From: Dryococelus australis
Taxonomy: Eukaryota > Arthropoda > Insecta > Phasmatodea > Phasmatidae
Assembly (NCBI GenBank): GCA_029891345.1
Contig: CM056994.1
Span: 223,024,491-223,088,490, forward strand
Length of the DNA stretch: 64,000 nt
Direction of reading: 5' to 3'
The position numbers and the translations under genes were made by a program. The notes under the pieces are model-generated. The model ran no database searches. It had not been told where the DNA came from and saw only the letters and a program-made list of their open reading frames with translations. Shown in pieces: positions 46,190 through 57,334 of the stretch (position 1 is its first letter; every line of letters starts with the position of its first letter).

Positions 46190-46434
46190 TTGCTGAAGAG
46201 ATTTGGGTGGTTCTTAACATCGAGGTCTTGAGAGCAGACGAGATGATTGAGGTGAGTATGGAACAGCGTCGTAATGAAAGTTCGGGGGTAACGGGAGATC
46301 CCGAGAAAACCCGTCGACCAGGAGCATCGTCCGGTACGATTCCCACATGTGATAATCCGGGGTGACCCGGCCGGGGATTAAACCCGGATCGCCGAGGTGG
46401 GAGGTGAGCAGGCTAACCGCTCAGCCACCGTGGC
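46190..46434 (-). repeat. tRNA-derived SINE type 1, near full length
   Basis: Reverse copy of the 15985-16232 SINE. The head ends at ccaccgtggcccc, and the 3' end is the complement of agagatttgggtgg. The B box has one change (gggtttaatcc). The tail is short, and flanking duplication is not clear (agcaacattgctga against agcagcgatgagca). Confidence 0.9.
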
Positions 46435-46439
46435 CCCAG

Positions 46440-47464
46440 CAGCGATGAGCAGTCCGAATACTGACGGCACTGTAACTTGTCTAGTAGACAGGGACAGTGC
46501 TGTCTGCGATTAATGAAGAGCTTGCCGGGGCTCATTCTCTATTCTCGTTTAATATTCCTGGTGACGCTCCAGGGAACGCCGAGTAATTGGAAATTATTAT
46601 CCATTAGTCACTACAAGCAACGAGCTGTGTTAATGGATGACACGCTTGCGCTTATTGATTAACGCCGCCGTATATTATTAGGTAATTGGAGATAATTTCG
46701 GTAACACTCAACGAAGCTCTCAAAAGCAACGAAGTCATTACACAAATTGTGAAGCCAGTGCGAGGATCTAATTTTTGAGCACTTGACTATCTGTGAAAGG
46801 ACGGTTATGGCTGCGCTTGTTATTAAGTGGAATTGCGGTTGTTTTGACTCCTCAACTGTCATAAAACAGATGCGTGTAAAATGGAAAATCGTGCAGATAC
46901 ACACGTATTTTCTCCTACATTGAATACAGGACCCCCTCTCCCTACGCATACGCAGTAGTTTTAACTGAACTGTACTTCGCTTTTTTTTTTTTTGCATACT
47001 ATCAATAAGTTATACGTATCGTGAAGAGATGATCTGGACCTCAGGGGAAGAATCAGCATGGATACTGTAAGAAGGCTTAGGAAAAAAATGTGGTTTTTGG
47101 GATTGAGAAGTGATGAAATGAGATTGGAGGTGGGGATAATAAATTAAACATCGTAGGAGCACAGTTCTTATATAAAAGTGACATTGTGCGCATTCGCTTA
47201 ACCAACATTGATGTGGGATCAAACTAGGGTTAGAGTTGCGATCATCAGAGGTTTTTATTTGATATTATAGGTTTTCCATGTCATTCAAAGGGAAGAATAT
47301 ATACTTTTAGAGGGCCTGAGGGAAATATGGAGGTTTTGTGCAAGGCAAGGTCTGGTTTTTCTCTCAAATACTGAGGCAGTATGCGCATGGCTGGGATTCC
47401 CATGTTGATGTGCTTGTCTGGGAAGTTCGTGTCGTTTTAGTACGATAGGATGGAGCGGCTTCCT
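46440..47464. other. No gene seen
   Basis: Open frames on both strands (46477-46662 plus, 46659-46997 and 47010-47222 minus) carry no recognised motif. A T-run lies at 46981-46993. Confidence 0.45.
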
Positions 47465-47484
47465 TCAGTAAGTCTGATGGAGTG

Positions 47485-47723
47485 AGTGAGTGAAACGATT
47501 TGGGCGGCTCCTAACATCGGGAATCTTGGGTGAAGCGAGGTAGGTATGGAGCAGTGCCGGAATGAAAGGGCGTGGGAAATTGGAGATCCCGAGAAAACCG
47601 GACGACCAGCGGCATCGTCCAACTCGATTCCCATTTGCGAAAATCCTGGAGTGAACCGGCCGGGGATTGAACCCGGTTCGCCTTGGTAGGAGGCGAGCAG
47701 TCTAACCACTACACCCCGACCTC
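47485..47723 (-). repeat. tRNA-derived SINE type 1, full length
   Basis: Flanked by an imperfect 15-bp duplication, aagtctgatggagtg (47470-47484) and aagtcggatgcagtg (47724-47738). The tail is a (GAGT)n run on the plus strand, the complement of the CACT-type tail. The head is intact up to ggtcggggtgtagtggttag on the minus strand, with B box gggttcaatcccc. Confidence 0.92.
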
Positions 47724-47939
47724 AAGTCGGATGCAGTGTGCACGTTCGTTACAACGCGTATATTGGACAGTATTAATTCGCTGCACAAGTGTATTTCGTA
47801 ATCAGCGATTTGACTTATTTTGGAGTATTTATTACCACGGTTTTACATCAAGATCACAGTATTTAAATGAATCAAAGATTTATATTTGAACTGTTATTAA
47901 TTTGCGAAAAAATCTTCGCTGTAAAAAATAATGGGAAAA

Positions 47940-48780
47940 TTACGTGACAAATGTAAGGTAGTATTCGCAAACTTGTGGGGGAAACATAGTTCTCCATACA
48001 GGTAAGGTAAAATTACCACACTCTGGAGCAATATTCACTTACATGTTAGTGGAAAACCCCATACATGGATGGAAAAATTACCTTACGACTTGTGGATCTC
48101 CTGGTCCATTTGTAACTATTCGATAATTTTATTTTATGTATTTTTTTACCTTAAAATTATTTTTTTACCTTAAAATTATTTTTTATAGTTTAGTCATACA
48201 AGTTGTACAAATTGGCTCTTTATACTTACAGTATAATTAACGCACTCTGGAGTAAAATTCACATACATAGCGGTGGAAAATCCCATAAATGGATGGAAAA
48301 TTACCGTACGACGCGTGCATCTTTACAGCGTTTTTTCAACAGTTAAGTGGGAGGACAGGCGGAAGAAACAAACCTTTAACACGCTAATATTCACTGATGA
48401 TGTCACGCTGTCATTATGCTGTAATGGATAGCGTATCGGCCTATTGTGATAGATGACCATGGTTCGCGCCCACTCACCAGCAAGTATCGAGGATTTTAGA
48501 GCTGAGGATTCGGTTACTATTCGTCATAGGTTATAGGTAATAAAGGAATTAACGGTACTAACACTTCGGGATATTTTTTAAGTATAATGTTGTTATACAA
48601 TATAGTTGATATTTCTTTATTTGTATGGGATTTTCCCTTACTTGTATGGGATTTTCCCCTACTTTTGTCAAATACTTTTTTCCATACGTTGAGGGAATAG
48701 TACTTTACTAGTTATGTACACTTACTCTACATTTAAGAGGTAATTTTACCTTGCATGAGAGGGAATTTTATCTGATTTTT
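47940..48780. repeat. AT-rich repeat cluster with GGTAAAATTACC palindromes
   Basis: An 80-85 bp block occurs twice in direct order (48013-48098 and 48237-48322). Shared parts are cactctggag, the ggaaaa-cccata-atggatgg segment and aattacc-tacgac. Inverted matches lie at 48600-48770 (tgtatgggattttcccctac, then ggtaattttacctt). The block encloses a tRNA-like SINE head and a 22-bp duplication (taccttaaaattatttttt, 48148-48185). It looks like a foldback or composite non-autonomous element; no flanking duplication was determined. Confidence 0.6.
48418..48490 (+). repeat. tRNA-like SINE head within the repeat cluster
   Basis: An A-box-like taatggatagcgtatcggcc is followed by a B box, ggttcgcgccc, about 30 bases on. 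The stems are imperfect. Confidence 0.5.
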
Positions 48781-48789
48781 TTTTTTTTA

Positions 48790-49995
48790 GTTTCTTGTAT
48801 CTTTTAATTATTTATATTTCGAGATGCATAAAATATTTATAAATGAAAAATGCGGATTACCATGAATAATTATGCAATGGTATACAGCGGAAGGACGACG
48901 AGAGGAAAACGGAAATAAAATTTGAAGAGGAAGTGTTCAAGACAGTAACTGCAAGGTAGGAGATCAACAAAATGACAAGATGGAATGGAAATTAGTCATC
49001 GAGCAGTATCGATCGATCGACGTTTCAAACAGAAAAAAAAGTTCAGTGTCTGAAAATAATTCATAGGACTGCGGCAGGTGAGTTACTGCGCTACTTACCA
49101 TACTAAGCAGTTTTCATGGGAATTAGTTCGTTTACGTTAACACAGAATACGCGTAAAATCTATATTGTAGTTCTGAGCAGTTAGAGTAGAAGCCTATTTA
49201 GCAGTCATTATCCAAGAAACTGTACATATTTTCTTCGTTTTATGTCTTCTAATTTTTTTTTTTTTTTTCATTTTGGCTGTTAAGGGAAGCAATGTAAATC
49301 TTTCAAAAAATGTATTATGAAATAGCGTTGCTAAATATGCACTACTTTATTGTGATTGGTAATAAAATCATATTGCTGAATCAATTCTAATGGTTTAAAA
49401 CATAAGATGGGATTACATCATAAAAAAGGGGTGTCTTCTAAATATAACCATGCATTTTCATGAAGAGCTTAAATTAATACTGACACCCTCTCTTATTATG
49501 TCATCTTTGCCTCGTGACACGTTAGCGCGAGTCCCCTGGCGCCACAATGAGAAACTGTGTGATACAACACGCAAGTCTAAGTGAACGTGTTTTATTTTTA
49601 TTCCAGTGCAAGCCTTAGAGTGATAAAATTATTTAATATCACGTCGCTCATTATGTTCAAGACCGAGCATGATTATATCGCCTCGTCCTTACAATGGCGC
49701 CACAAGTGACTTAAGACGTGGGTATAAAAACAATAATAAACAATAATAATCATAAAATGAATAAATAAATATAATACTAAATAAAAAATAATAACTACAA
49801 AAATTAAAAACACATTTATATTTTGTCTGTGTACACTGGCATGCATGTATTTTCCAAATCTAGCTTATTGAAATACGCGAAGTAATAAGTTAATAAAATA
49901 AATGTTAGTAACATTTTGACCAAAAAATAACTTTCTATATCTTCCAGGGATCAAATGATTTCTTGAAGAATATAGTCCTATCAGTTTCTCAAAAA
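48790..49995. other. No gene seen
   Basis: AT-rich; T-runs near 48778 and 49253-49268. No recognisable repeat or gene. Confidence 0.55.
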
Positions 49996-50000
49996 TATAA

Positions 50001-50235
50001 GGGGCCGCGGTAATTGAGCGATAAGCCTGCTGCCTTCCACCAAGGCGATCCGGGTTCAATCCCTGGCCGGGTAATTCCCTGTTTTCGCATGTGGGAATCG
50101 TGGCGAACGATGCCACTGGTTGGCGTGTTTGCTCGAGGATCTCCCGTTTCCCCCGCCTTTTCATGCCATACTCACCTCAGTCACCCACATCGGCTCTCAA
50201 GACCTCGTTGTTAGAGCCGCCCAAATTTCTTCACT
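50001..50235 (+). repeat. tRNA-derived SINE type 1
   Basis: Head ccgcggtaattgagcgataa, B box gggttcaatccctgg, body gcatgtgggaatcgtggcga and ggctctcaagacctcg, end cccaaatttcttcacta. The possible target duplication is short (atataa on both sides). Confidence 0.92.
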
Positions 50236-50455
50236 ATATAATTTTGGATAGCAAATTGTTTCCGTATTTTCTGTCTAATTTTGTTTCAACATAACCAGGC
50301 CAATGGAAAAAAAAAACCCCAACTTTTTACTGCGTTCTGCATCTAACATATTACACGGTGGTTGATCACAATAATGTTCACGCATTCTCGTATCCAAGAC
50401 GTTGAACTTGTTAAAACTTACAAAATTTGCAAGTTTCTGGCATGTACGATAGTTA

Positions 50456-50865
50456 AAGGCTGTTCACGATAAAGTGAGTACTTTTGAAATCAACCTTGGA
50501 AATATTCACTACCCCTACCTTCATATATTTTAACGGGCGCAATGAGTGACATGCACCCAGTGAAGTTGGTAAACGATGGAAGGGAAAATAGTTCAATATA
50601 TTAATGTCGAATAAAAAGAGTTATGTAACCATTTGTGGAAACTTAAATTATTTCTCTCGCTTTTTTCCTTCTTTTAAAAAAAAAAAAAATTCATCGAAGT
50701 GTAAACATGAGCATATTTGTACACTATTTACTTCTCTAATAATTTCGCAGTTTCACTTAACCGACGCACGAATAAAGTGATGAGGCCATGGAAATGTTAA
50801 TATTATACGAGGCGGAATAAAACACAGGTGTATTCCAAAGTGCTCATTTTACCGTGAACAGCTTA
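50456..50865 (+). mobile_element. MITE family A, copy A5
   Basis: Flanked by TA (50454-50455, 50866-50867). Left end aaggctgttcacgataaagt, right end ttttaccgtgaacagctta. An A13 run near 50678 lies in the A/T-rich centre. Confidence 0.9.
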
Positions 50866-50869
50866 TACC

Positions 50870-53800
50870 AAAAAATAGAATATATTTTGTATTTATTTTA
50901 TGCTTCAATTTTCATCAAATTAAAGTATTTTCCGATTCAGTAATGGTGGAAACGTTTTGTTGGATTCTTCCTGAATGTTGCAGCCAGACATTTGAAATAC
51001 TTTTATATATACCTATAAACATACTGGTCACCTTGTTATGACCCCACACCCCCTGTTTCCCTTGAGCATGTAACTAACAGACTGTAGGAAGATATGTGCT
51101 AAATAGCGTTCACTTTCTTACTTGCGTCCATAGGCCCTAATTAAATTTTTTTTTAAATTACTCTTTGTTCTAAAATAAGTTTGGGATATTAATCTCTTTT
51201 TATTATTTCTTTTTATGATTTAGTATGAAACTTATCGAAACTATATGGCCTATGTTCAATTATATTTATTACAACAACGAAGTAAAAATTTAAAAAAGCC
51301 AACTTTATTTTAGTGTAAGGTATTTTAACGCTCTTTTCAAAACTCCGGATAAAACATTGACCGGAGTAGCTGTCACTAGCTCGTCACACAATAAGGGGCA
51401 CATTTTGCTGCAATTTCTTGTCGCGTTTTTTTTTTTTTTTTTTTTTTTTTTTTTCGCGGAACGTAAGTTCAAATGTCTCTTGTCTCATTAACACGCAGCA
51501 CAACCCCATACCTCTGTAATAGCGATGTTTACCCCAGCGACGAAAGTTGATAGCTGCCACGCTAGTAGAAATATTTGTATGTATACCTACGGCAGTAGCA
51601 CAGCCAGACGTGTAGTATTATACGATTTAAGAAGTTACACGCTATCCGTACATTAGTTGTTAATATGAACTCTAGCAGAACACTTGTTCTGAATATAACT
51701 GTCGTCTGCACCATTGGTTATATCAATGTATCATACACATTATGACAAATTCCTGCTATTCTTATTTGATTTCTCTTCACGTAGCGTACACATGTTCTAT
51801 GCACCATTAACTTAATTTTGACATGATAGTTAGAAATGAGTTTGTAAATCTTTCCCATTGTGGGTAGATTACATGAACTCAAGGCTGTGTTCGAATTGAA
51901 CATTTTGTATATTAGTTAATTAGTAGCGTTCAGTTCGGAAGTCGTCGATAGTAACTTGCTCAGTTGCGAATTAGTAATTTAGTATTTCAATAAGTTTCGT
52001 TACACCCTAAAACCTAAATACTACAATACCAAGTATGTCATCATTTTAGTTGACTAATTCGGGTCACGTGTCCTTTCAGCGAACTAGAAGCGCCAATTCG
52101 AACACGACTTAAGTTACAGTTATCATTAAACATTTAGTATATTTTGTCACTCTGTAATATTTTGATGTACTTCCTGAATGGAAATCACGGAATTTTCCTC
52201 GAAGGCGTTTTTTAATCACGGTTTGAAAACATCCGTCGGTTATTTTGCTCTACCAAGCAATATCAGTCCTGTTTTTTTTCCATGACAGACATCTGCATCG
52301 CAATGGCGAATTTCCAAAAAAATCTCTCTAGTCATTCACCCCCATTGCACTATTCATTCAAAGATCACATCAGTACTTAAACCACAAAATAACCAAACAC
52401 CGATTGAATGGCTACTTCCAACTTAACATTTGACTACGGAGACTTTACTTGTGACAATAATTAAAGGAGGATAAAAATACACCGAGAAATTAAATGATTT
52501 AAAAAAGAAACTGGTTAGTTATTGGAAAATTTCAGTAACTGTACAGAATTGTATTTTGTATGTTGGGAATGGCTACCCAATGCTGCAGATAATCCTTTTA
52601 TTACAACAAACAATCGATATACATTTGAAATCCAGCAAAACCCCAGTATTTCCAGACAAGGAATTTGTCAATAACTCCAGCAAGACATCATTTCTGAAGC
52701 TTTGTAGTTTGACGATAACTTGTTCCATCAGCCCGAGATCGAAGGTTAACATTATAAAACAGAGAATGTTAAAGGCTGCAGACGTTTCAAAGTTGACCAA
52801 AGATAAGTGATACCCGCGTGTCTGAAATCATCAAAAACATTTTTGCTTATTTAATTGCTACAGTTTGTTATGCCATCATTTTTTTTAGTATAGTTATTAC
52901 AAAACACTAAATGAAGCGAATTTAATTCAGTCAGTTGTGATCGTATGAGAGATTTTTTTTTTTTTTACGCTTGCCACCTCCATACGTAATGTGCATTCGG
53001 TAGTCGGAGGGATGAACAAATATATTACTGTGAGACTTTTTGTACTAATGCTCGTCCTTTATTCATCGCACACACGCGTTTGATGTATGTAAATTGAGAG
53101 GCGCTGAAATCTGCGAAGAGAAATATCTAAACGAGTATACCAGAAATGTGCAAATAGTTTTGTTACCCGTGTGTCAGTATGAGCGTGTCTTTTATAATAT
53201 TTCGAACCCACGCGCTGAATTTTACCTCTAACTCGATTCGCTTATAGTAATTAGTAAAGGCACAAACAAGACTTACAGTTTTCATCTTTATCGTTTGTTT
53301 ATTTTCAAAGTAGTATCTATTTGAAATTTTTGTCTCCTGCGTCATATCTTAAGGTTCATTCAACTTATTCTATCCAAAATTTGTATATGCCCAAAGTCCA
53401 CGCTATCAACGTTAAAATAAGAAAGTTAAGTCCTCTGTATTCATCCGTTTGGAAGAAAGCGTTATCTGAATTAGAAAGCATTTACACCTTATTTTGGAAA
53501 CTACTAAAGCGATTTCCGCCATATTTGGCGTGGTAGTGGTCTATGGCAGGCCACCTGCATTCACAGATTATATTATTTTAAAAATGGCAGCCTTATAAAT
53601 ATTTTAGGCTAATTTATCGTATCTGAAGAACCATTAAACTGATTTTAACATAATATGTTGCAAGCAATAAATACGCCTTTTCTACAGTCTATTTTGGCCG
53701 CCATTCTGTAAGACAGTGCCATATGGAATATCAGTAACAATTAGTAATAAAGTTTAAATCTGGAGGGTACTTATTTTCAAAATGGTATCCTCAATATAGC

Positions 53801-53960
53801 CTACTTTCTGTACATATAATTTTTGTGTTAACATTAAACTAGATGTTAAGTCGTTAAGTAGGGGAACAGAAATGGTATACTCGTTTGCAAAAAAATTGAT
53901 TACCATGAACGGATCGTGCGAGTACAACGAAGGTTGCCACATATTATCGACATAGTCCAA
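50870..53960. other. Long AT-rich stretch; T29 run at 51426-51454
   Basis: About 3.1 kb without a recognised gene or repeat. The antisense pair of open frames at 52556-52810 (plus) and 52573-52800 (minus) cannot both be real, and neither resembles a family I know. Scattered frames at 51718-51903, 53163-53345, 53321-53536 and 53754-53978 are similar. Confidence 0.55.
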
Positions 53961-54032
53961 CATGTGTTCCATTTGCATTTAATACGGTTTGCTTGATCGG
54001 ATGTGCCACTAGGGGGCATACATGTCCTTCCA

Positions 54033-55060
54033 TCATACATAACTGCAAGACATCGAATAAGGCCATAGTAGCAGTGTGAGCCACAACGCCAAGTTCAGTG
54101 AACACGCATCGTACCCTGACAGTGCATTCGACAAGCCTGTGCTCAGTTGGATGAGTTTGAAAGAGGTCGCATCTTCGGCTTCCGAGAGACGGGTTGGACG
54201 TTTAGGCGTACCACCAGCAGGAAGGATCGATTCTTCATGCGACAAGATATAATCACTCCACAGACGTCGCTACGGATCATCCAGGGACATGCCACGGCCT
54301 CTGAGGATACGGTAGTATCCACCAGAATCATATCCAGGCGGCTAGCAGAGTGGGATCTGTCGTGGCGGTGTGCCTTACGACCTTAGCATCGCCGAGCATG
54401 CGAGACCTTCTGCAGTATAGCAGCTTGCATAGTGGTGACAAGTAGTGTCCAGCTACGAATGACTGTTTTGTCTAGATACAGACGACCACCGAATTTGAGT
54501 CTGGAGACGTCCTGGCCAGCACCGTGTTCCACGCTTCAATGTAGAGCAACATGTCACTCTAACGAGAGGTGTCATGGTGTGGCGTGACATTTCCTACAAT
54601 TCCCGCGCACTCCTGGTGGTGACTGAAGGAACCTTGACAAAGCGGCGATACATCCAGGGTATTCTGCGACCATGTGCGCTCTCCTTCCTGGTGCAGCCAG
54701 TAGGATAATACCCGGCCTCACACAGCACGGGTATCGCTGGCCTGCCTCGGGTTGTCAACATGCTTCCTCTGCCAGCAAGGTACCACACCTCTCGCCCGTC
54801 GAGAACGTTTGGGACCAGATCTCACGCCAACTTCGGCCAGTGGCAACTACGGCGCATTTGGAGGGTCAGTTTTACCAGCTGTGGCAGAATATTCCTCAGG
54901 AGAACATTCGACGTCTGCATGCGTTCATGTCCGACCGTATCGCAGACTGTCGTGCTGCGGGTGGTCCAGCACTATACTAATGCATCCCACAGGTGTTGGT
55001 CCCCTGCAATACATGCTGACTGTGTACAACATCTTGATGTTTTCTGAATATATACTATCA
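54033..55060 (+). mobile_element. Second Tc1-like transposon relic
   Basis: Identified by its transposase remains (54141-54980). Clear terminal inverted repeats and TA flanks could not be placed, so the limits are approximate and the ends may be lost. It is unrelated at sequence level to the 10043-11257 element and belongs to another Tc1 lineage. A short direct repeat (actatcatgtcctttg, near 55057 and 55079) follows it. Confidence 0.75.
54141..54980 (+). pseudogene. Tc1-family transposase, DD34E type, disabled
   Basis: The N-terminal HTH region reads AQLDEFERGRIFGFRETGWT and then TTSRKDRFFMRQ, followed by HATASEDTVVSTRIISRRLA. Around 54455 the first catalytic motif is damaged: Tyr stands where the Asp of SDES is expected, followed by TGA. 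FCLDTDDHRI runs into another TGA (54496-54498) before VWRRPGQHRV, where Arg would be expected. VMVWRDISYNSRALLVVTEG follows. The second Asp survives in DNTRPHTARV in a shifted frame, and the third acidic residue survives in LSPVENVWDQI, with NIPQENIRRLHAFMSDRIAD to the end at 54980. Multiple frameshifts and stops make it a pseudogene, although two of three catalytic residues remain. Confidence 0.9.
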
Positions 55061-55229
55061 TGTCCTTTGCGTATACATACTATCATGTCCTTTGTCTGTA
55101 CCCACTTACGTGCCTTTGCGATAGTATCTTCTGTGTAATCGTTTTTCTTGAAAGTGAGCTAGATAGTTAATGTTTGTATGCCTATGCTATATCTCAAGGA
55201 CATCTAGTGAATATTTCCTTTTGCTGCAA

Positions 55230-56215
55230 TATTTCAATTACGTAATATTCATCTATGAAGCCTTAGAGAACTTAATAATTACTTGCCTATGCAGGACGAT
55301 GCTGAACTACGGGTACAAACGTAGTGAGGTGATACCCTATGCAAAATTAGATAGAAGACATTATAGAACCTATGTCCTACAGTAATTCGTGAACGAATGT
55401 GTGTAAGCCTCGGGTGTTTATTGTTTCTAATAATTCCATAATATTTCTTACATTAACGTACAAAAATGTTGCTAGGTGAAAAAAATACTTTCAGGCCAAT
55501 GGTTGACTATTAAACATTCAAAGTTTGTGAGTGTGCACCTGGCAGGTGACCAGCTGCATACTCACAAACTTTGTTTCCTCTACAACCATTCGCCTGAGAG
55601 AATTACACCAAGGCAACGTTTTGTGAACATAAATCTACATATGATTATGACGTCATTCAAAACATTAAACACCCTACGATTACAAACATTTGTTGGAAAG
55701 CAATATGACACACCCTATTTTCTCAATTAAGGGGGGTGATATTACTATCAATCTTTCGCATATTTCAGATTTCGGTTCATGACTAAAGTATTCACCAAAT
55801 TGTACTTGTATCTCAAGTAAATTTTATTATTTTGAATGGAACCTTAACCTTACTTACGAATTACTGTAGCACATAGGTCGTATAATGTTTTCTATCTCAT
55901 TTTGCCTAGTGAATCACCTCAGCGTTTATTGTACCTGTAGTTCAGTCGGAGTTGAGAGATTTTGGTGGCTTTTAACAACGTCTTGAGAGCCGATGAGGGT
56001 GAAATGAGGTGAGAATGGAGCAACGCCGGAATGAAAGGGCGGGGAAACGGGAGACCCCGAGAAAACCCTCTGACCAGTGTCATCGTCCGGCACGATTCCC
56101 ATACGCGAAAATGCGGGAGTGACCCGGCCGGTGATCGAACCCGGTTCGCACCTGCAGTTCAAGATAAACCTGTATAAACACAAGAAAGTAGGATAATTAT
56201 TTATATCGTGAAATT
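55230..56215. mobile_element. Long foldback (inverted-repeat) element invaded by a SINE
   Basis: The inner arms 55410-55542 and 55550-55690 pair around a 7-base loop, caggtga. The innermost 24 positions match at 22 (caaagtttgtgagt and flanks), and pairing continues outward through aatggttg, the gttgc-t-ggtg block and ggtgttta-tg. The outer arm 55230-55400 pairs with 55846-56215 once the SINE at 55945-56149 is removed: tgaggtgat, caaaatgagatagaaaacat (55398-55340 region) and ctacagtaattcgt are nearly identical on the complement. About 145 bp (55700-55845) is unpaired in the right arm. There is no protein. If transcribed, it would form a long hairpin RNA. Confidence 0.75.
55945..56149 (-). repeat. 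tRNA-derived SINE type 1, 5'-truncated, nested in the foldback
   Basis: Flanked by a 12-bp duplication with one mismatch, acctgtagttca (55933-55944) and acctgcagttca (56150-56161). It lacks the A-box half of the head. The B box is preserved (complement of gatcgaacccgg). Confidence 0.92.
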
Positions 56216-57080
56216 CTAATTTTTTTTTTTTTTTTGCTTTTAACTTTCCGAATTTTATGCAGGAAGGCTTGCTTACGTACTAAATTAACGCAATTTATTT
56301 GTAAAAAGTGCACTCGCAGGCACATTCATATGACTCTTACCCAGTATTTGAACCCAGAACTCGTGGTACGTAGGTAAATTCTTAGTACCTCTTACACGGG
56401 AGTTTGTTCCTAAAACCAATACTTGTTATTGCAAACACAAGACGAATTAATGGACGGTATGCTTCTACAAATTAAATACTACAATTTTAGGGAACGTATT
56501 CGTGTAAGCTGCAACACAGAGTGAAAATTTGTTTCTGTTCTATCTGAAGGTATGCAGCTATTCCCTTACTCTTGACGTATTGCATTAAAAAGAACAGGTT
56601 TGTGTATTCATTAAAGGCTTTTGTCTCGACTTACTTAAAAAGACACTATTAAGGTTTAAATCTGAAAATTTTCTCCGCATTGAAAAGAGGTTTGTTTTAG
56701 CCAGCAAAATATTTGTCTACATAGGGCCAAAAATATATTTAGTTGCCCCAAAAACATTTTGTTATGTAAATAAAACTTGAAAAACAACAAAATTAGATTT
56801 GTTCCTCGAAGAAAATACACACTTGAATAAACAAAATTTTAATATTGGGCCAAAATAAATTACACTGTCAACATATTTAGTTGAATCAAATGTATCTATT
56901 TGTTTGGTCGCTCATAATAAGAACAACAGAATAATTTTGTTTCAGCAGCAAAATATTTTCCTGCCAATATACAAACAATTAATTCGGTCGCGTGAAACAC
57001 GCTTTGTTTGCAATTCAGCGAAACCTTTATCTCATTGCGGCGATTTGTACATCCTCAGACCCTCCTGGGAGCTCCCACCA
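56216..57080. other. No gene; possible tRNA-like fragment at 56330-56405
   Basis: T16 run near 56220. A minus-strand B-box-like gggttcaaatact (56345-56357) hints at a degraded SINE. The part at 56700-56900 has recurring gggccaaaa-at-aat motifs without clear periodicity. Confidence 0.35.
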
Positions 57081-57084
57081 CTAT

Positions 57085-57330
57085 CTGCACTCTAAAATTG
57101 AAACGGTTAAAACAGCTCCATATCAACGAATTTGACTGCAGATCGGTTGAAACTGCTCCACTTGAATCAGTAAAATTCGAATGAACATTTCAGTTGCTGG
57201 TGTTCACTGATCAAATAGTAGTTTCTACTGATTTTGTAGTGACTTGCCCTGACATGGCAATAAACCCTTGCTGCATTCCACTGATTTGTCAGTATAAGGC
57301 CGTGGTTACAGGAGTGCTGTTAAACATATT
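57085..57330. repeat. Possible end of a CACTCTAAA-type TIR element
   Basis: Begins with gcactctaaaattgaaac, like the complement of the right end of the 40249-41659 element, and continues with repeated cagtaaaattcgaa, cactgatcaaatag and ctactgatttt motifs. The opposite terminus was not found. Confidence 0.4.
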
Positions 57331-57334
57331 CAGT

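Noticed and set aside
52556-52810. Antisense pair of open frames covering the same 250 bases
   Set aside because: Both cannot be real; neither has recognised motifs, and there is no supporting splice or repeat evidence.
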